From the NCBI GenBank assembly GCA_009760855.2, contig WPIO01000080.1:1432501-1496500 (forward strand): a stretch of 64,000 nucleotides of DNA, in the 5' to 3' direction. The position numbers and the translations under genes were made by a program. The notes beneath the pieces were generated by a model. The model saw only the letters and a program-made list of their open reading frames with translations. It was not told where the DNA came from and did no database searches. This document shows positions 61,867 to 64,000 of the stretch, piece by piece; position 1 is the stretch's first letter, and each line of letters opens with the position of its first letter. This stretch comes from Cristatella mucedo (taxonomy: Eukaryota > Bryozoa > Phylactolaemata > Cristatellidae).

Positions 61867-63627
61867 TCCTTGGCAGTGCAAATGATACCGGCGCGAACCT
61901 TTCCGCCACACGAGGCGAGCCGGCCGCTGACGTCAGCGTACTTCAACAACGCGAGCCAGTCGCTGGTCGTCGGCAGCGCGGAGCTGCGCACCTTCGTGCC
62001 CGACCTGATCAAGGAGGAGACGATGCGCACGAGCACGCACGACAGTCCGCCCGTGTTCGTCCTGTACAACGCCCTCTACGAGCTGGTGGTGACGGCGTGC
62101 GCCTCGTCGACCGCGTGCGTCTGGGACGTGCACAGCGGAGAGAAGAAGCTCATGTTCGACCGCCTGCACACGACCGTCAGCTACAACAAGGAGACGGTAC
62201 GCGTCGCCGCCGCCGCCTGCGCCGCCGCCGTCGCGGCGGTCAGCGAAAAACCACGAGGGACGCTTCGCGTGGCGGCGGCGGCGGCGGATGGAAGGAAGGA
62301 AGGAAAGAAGGAAGAAAGGAAAGAAGGACGGAAGGAAGGAGCGCCTCGCGCCGGAGGCAGAGAAGCAGCGTCGCCGAGCGACCAGCCTATGAGGCGCGGG
62401 GGGGGGGGGGCGGCAGTTACGCGACGCCGCGGCGGCAGCAGCTGATGCGGCGGCCGCTGAGGAGGTCGAATTGCGGCGTCGATTAAACGGCTCAACAGGC
62501 GTCTCTCGCCGCAGCGGCGGCCTCTCCGACAGCGCTCGTGGCGAGAGAGCGCTGCGAGCGCTGCGGCGAGCGACAACCGGACACACGCGATACGCGTCGC
62601 GTGTCGCCGCCAGCTGAATCCTCCGAGGCCTCCTCTCTCGGCGGCGCCAGCTCGTGCCTCGCGGCTCGTGCCTCGTGGTCAAAAAGGCCGAGAAGCTGGA
62701 AGCTCCGTCCGTCCGATAGTTCGTCGGGCGAATGTGGGCGTGTCTGCGTCGGGGTGGGCGTGTCTGCACGGGTGCGCTTCCGAGCGGATGCCTGTGTGCG
62801 CTTGATAGTCCCGTCGCTGCCGGCTGCAAGAGGCGCGAAAATTTATGCGAGCGAGCGAGCGAGGGCTGAGAATCGTTGTAGAACTTTCGCCTGATCATGC
62901 GCGTGTGGGGTTTCGCCGCTTCCGCCCCTACTGTTTATCTCGTATGTTAAATTCGCCATGTTGAATTCGTCGCAGGTCGTCGAACTGACGGCCATGACCT
63001 TTGACAAGAGCTTGAGGCGACTGATAACCGGCGGACAGAATGGCACCGTCAAGATCTGGAACTTCCACAACGGCGACCTACTCCGGGAGCTGGACACTGG
63101 CGACTGCTTGGAAGCAAGTCGCGCGCCTCCCGCGGGTTGGGGGGGCGACTCCTCGCGCTGCCTAACTACCTTCCTTCCATACTCCCTTCCGTACTAGTAA
63201 CTCCTAACTTTTTTCATAATTGTACCTCTTTACTCCCTTTCTTACTCATGCTTTATAATCTCCCTTCCTTGCACACGCGCCTCTACTTCTGACTACCGGC
63301 GTACGCGGGCTGCCGAGCCGCAGAGCTATCTGACCTATTGACCTATCCGACCTGTCGACCCCTGGAGCCGCGAATCTCTTGCTCTGCCTCGCAGGTGTCC
63401 GCCATAGTCCACGTCGGCCACGGGATCTACGTGACCGGTCAGAACAGGCGCGTGACAGTGTTCGCAGACAATCACGACGGAGGCGACAAACCAATTAAGG
63501 TTTGGACAAATAAGCACGTGGAAGACGTAAACAGTATCGTGTATGTACCTCCGCACACGCTCGCCACGGCTGGCTATAACGGCGACATCATACTCTGGTC
63601 TATGGAAACGAATCAGCCCGTGCTTCG
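56169..63627 (+). CDS. EF-hand and WD40-repeat protein, WDR49/WDR64/EFCAB8/WDY-like (continues past right edge)
   Basis: Ten exons join in consistent phases and give about 643 codons, open at the 3' end. The N-terminus carries a degenerate EF-hand (ERTGPIEYDEFCSVLRSVF) and a canonical one (DTNCDGGMTWSE, ligands at 1, 3, 5 and 12). WD40 blades follow, for example ACASSTACVWDVHSGE, ITGGQNGTVKIWNFHNGD and ATAGYNGDIILWSMETNQ. This EF-hand plus WD40 layout is typical of WDR49, WDR64, EFCAB8 and the fly Y-linked WDY, genes usually linked to cilia or testis. The function is not established for most of them. The ATG at 56169 is the first in frame just before the EF-hand region; an upstream coding exon cannot be excluded. 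One intron uses a GC donor (63114). Confidence 0.88.
56724..57051 (+). CDS. EF-hand/WD40 gene, exon 2 (canonical EF-hand)
   Basis: Encodes LFQLPDKELRTMFMKIDTNC then DGGMTWSEYVSFVLCELQKK, DGFLPDDVTATSQGGRHRGL and a conserved tail YGRYIALSSD. The loop DTNCDGGMTWSE should bind calcium. Acceptor GCCCCAG, donor GACG|GTGAGG; phase 0 in, phase 1 out. Confidence 0.92.
57052..58204. other. Intron 2 of the EF-hand/WD40 gene
   Basis: Contains an inverted repeat CTCCTCCTCACGCTCG / CGAGCGTGAGGAGGAG (57138-57172), a SINE fragment and a region of GAGATCGAGA repeats (57540-57740). No other gene. Confidence 0.6.
57462..57540 (-). mobile_element. SINE tail fragment (same family)
   Basis: Reverse complement of the SINE B-box end and tail (GCACCCCTAGAGAACTTAAT, CAGGCGCTTCACATATGCCT). 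In an intron of the EF-hand/WD40 gene. Confidence 0.72.
58205..58369 (+). CDS. EF-hand/WD40 gene, exon 3
   Basis: Encodes CISFWSHEMACLRTCRMESS then RNAPLFASDMCSLDNVNCIA and VSTSKSDIQFYETV, an early WD-type blade. Acceptor CGTCGCAG, donor GTCG|GTACGC. Phase 1 at both ends; the alternative GT at 58366 would break the join. Confidence 0.9.
58370..59337. other. Intron 3 of the EF-hand/WD40 gene
   Basis: Includes a TA run (58495-58515) and an AT-rich TTTATTTAATT stretch (59120-59240), unlike the GC-rich exons around it. No gene recognised. Confidence 0.6.
59338..59429 (+). CDS. EF-hand/WD40 gene, exon 4
   Basis: Encodes GRFERVLTITNLPEMCVTLD then YWYDVNDLDQ, matching the LPxxxCxxYWxDxND stretch I recall from WDR49-type proteins. 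Acceptor GTCCTAG, donor CAG|GTGCGC; phase 1 in, phase 0 out. Confidence 0.9.
59623..59695 (+). repeat. 17-bp tandem repeat
   Basis: Four or five copies of AGTCCGGAGGCGCTAGT-type unit inside intron 4 of the EF-hand/WD40 gene. Confidence 0.88.
59970..60125 (+). CDS. EF-hand/WD40 gene, exon 5
   Basis: Encodes GKLFWGDTCGDIYIMHFYQC then TQGGLFGISNCTRRHTLQAI and LAGADVMQSRYQ. GDTCGDIYIMHF is a WD-blade strand. Acceptor CGTCGCAG, donor CAG|GTGCGC, phase 0 both ends. Confidence 0.92.
60250..60432 (+). CDS. EF-hand/WD40 gene, exon 6
   Basis: Encodes VNHVGGVHDDWVRCVRYLPC then LESVVSCCGAPATALAVTSL and VDRGVTCFDYST. The DDWVRCVRYLP...VVSC pattern is a WD blade. Acceptor GCTGCAG, donor ACG|GTGCGA, phase 0 both ends. 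Confidence 0.93.
60551..60749 (+). CDS. EF-hand/WD40 gene, exon 7
   Basis: Encodes GQNTLVTGGIEQTIQGWNPY then INKEPLFRIKGMSAILHLMV and ICISITMDKNVAVYSLRDHT, two WD-type strands. Acceptor AACGCAG, donor CTGG|GTGAGG; phase 0 in, phase 1 out. Confidence 0.94.
60882..60924. repeat. Perfect 20-bp inverted repeat (hairpin)
   Basis: CTACGACTGCCTATCGCCTC and its complement around a GTC loop, in intron 7 of the EF-hand/WD40 gene. Directly followed by the 30-bp repeat. Confidence 0.92.
60925..61008 (+). repeat. 30-bp tandem repeat (three copies)
   Basis: TAGTGCATTTATATATACAA plus GTCTCGTCCT repeated; the third copy is incomplete. Confidence 0.92.
61030..61115 (+). mobile_element. Family A 3' tail
   Basis: AAGTGCCTAGAAAGAGATTG followed by the GAGGGCGC block and ATT-like repeats. 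It lies in the intron after exon 7 of the EF-hand/WD40 gene. Confidence 0.75.
61820..61863 (+). repeat. (CT)n adjoining a splice acceptor
   Basis: CT run followed by CCTTCCTTGGCAG, the acceptor of exon 8 of the EF-hand/WD40 gene. Confidence 0.95.
61877..62196 (+). CDS. EF-hand/WD40 gene, exon 8
   Basis: Encodes VQMIPARTFPPHEASRPLTS, QSLVVGSAELRTFVPDLIKE, then VFVLYNALYELVVTACASST and ACVWDVHSGEKKLMFDRLHT. Acceptor CCTTGGCAG follows a (CT)n array directly. Donor ACG|GTACGC; phase 1 in, phase 0 out. Confidence 0.95.
62197..62975. other. Intron 8 of the EF-hand/WD40 gene
   Basis: GC-rich with a GGAA-type repeat (62285-62340), a G run (62399-62410) and a repeated GGGCGTGTCTGC word (62735-62770). 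No gene. Confidence 0.6.
62976..63113 (+). CDS. EF-hand/WD40 gene, exon 9 (GC donor)
   Basis: Encodes VVELTAMTFDKSLRRLITGG then QNGTVKIWNFHNGDLLRELD and TGDCLE, a textbook WD40 blade. Acceptor CGTCGCAG. It ends GAA|GCAAGT, so the downstream intron uses a GC donor; the nearby GT would shift the frame. Phase 0 both ends. Confidence 0.92.
63395..63627 (+). CDS. EF-hand/WD40 gene, exon 10 (last in window)
   Basis: Encodes VSAIVHVGHGIYVTGQNRRV, then KPIKVWTNKHVEDVNSIVYV and ATAGYNGDIILWSMETNQPV. Acceptor CCTCGCAG, donor CG|GTAAGC (phase 2), so coding continues beyond 64000. I see no further exon in 63628-64000, which is GC-rich intron. Confidence 0.93.
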
Positions 63628-64000
63628 GTAAGCAGCAGCGCGTTTGAGAGACGCCGCCACCACCGCCGCTCGGTCGACGATGGGGGCGGCGACGCGACGC
63701 GGGCGGCCGGCGGCGTGGGCTGCTGCGGCGTGGGCTGCTGCCGTCGCTCTCTCAGCCGGCAGATACGAAAGCGAGGCTAGCCGCAGCGCAGCGTCGGCGA
63801 TCGCGCGGGACGATCGTCCGACGAGCGACCGAGCGACGGCATGATCGAGCGGCGACCTGGCTGCTGGCGCGTCAACTCGCGGTCGTGACGCGATGACTAT
63901 ATGACTAGAGACCGAGCGTTGCACCTCGCGCCGCCCTCCCCGCCGGTCGCAATGACGTAGCCGCCGCCGCCTGCCGGCCCTCGACTAGCCAATCGCTCGG

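Noticed and set aside
62399-62412. G-quadruplex regulatory element
   Set aside because: A single G run is insufficient for a supported quadruplex call.

Overview
This window is nuclear DNA of an invertebrate animal. The evidence is many short exons bounded by GT-AG (occasionally GC-AG) introns, dense simple repeats, tRNA-derived SINEs and 5'-truncated non-LTR retrotransposons. I cannot place it in a phylum from the sequence alone. No bacterial operons, CRISPR arrays or intact rRNA/tRNA genes are visible.

Three protein genes can be supported. (1) A VPS13A/C-type lipid-transfer gene fills about 0.85-42.03 kb on the minus strand. I traced 35 exons by homology and matching splice phases, from the start codon at 42034 to an exon ending at 850, about 1,560 codons in all. 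This is the N-terminal half of the usual protein; the VAB, ATG2-C and PH-like parts must lie left of the window. One short exon (26.4-27.2 kb) is unresolved. (2) A tandem HMG-box gene on the minus strand (48.13-45.45 kb) has three traced exons and ends at a stop; its 5' end is not found. (3) A plus-strand gene (56.17 kb to beyond the right edge) encodes two EF-hands followed by WD40 repeats. It belongs to the WDR49/WDR64/EFCAB8/WDY group, and ten exons were traced.

The first two genes face left and the third faces right. The 42.04-45.45 kb gap holds a truncated retroelement, a CpG-rich block with repeated motifs and hairpins, and a CCAAT/TATA-like promoter with an orphan ORF. The 48.1-56.2 kb gap holds a long decayed retroelement, a 16-bp minisatellite, several unrecognised ORFs and a cluster of TGACG motifs ahead of the EF-hand/WD gene.

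Repeats are a large part of the window. There are two non-LTR families, called here A (ATT-repeat tail) and B (ACATT-repeat tail). SINEs carry a 3' tail resembling family A. There are at least two other tRNA-like SINE groups, and many GA/CT, CA, TA and CAG/CTG arrays. Several CT arrays lie directly against splice acceptors and appear to serve as the polypyrimidine tract. I found no wholly new biological system. The most interesting leads are these microsatellite splice sites, two GC-AG introns required by protein homology, a ~570-bp element found twice with the same 5' end, and a palindrome carrying two CTCF-like cores.
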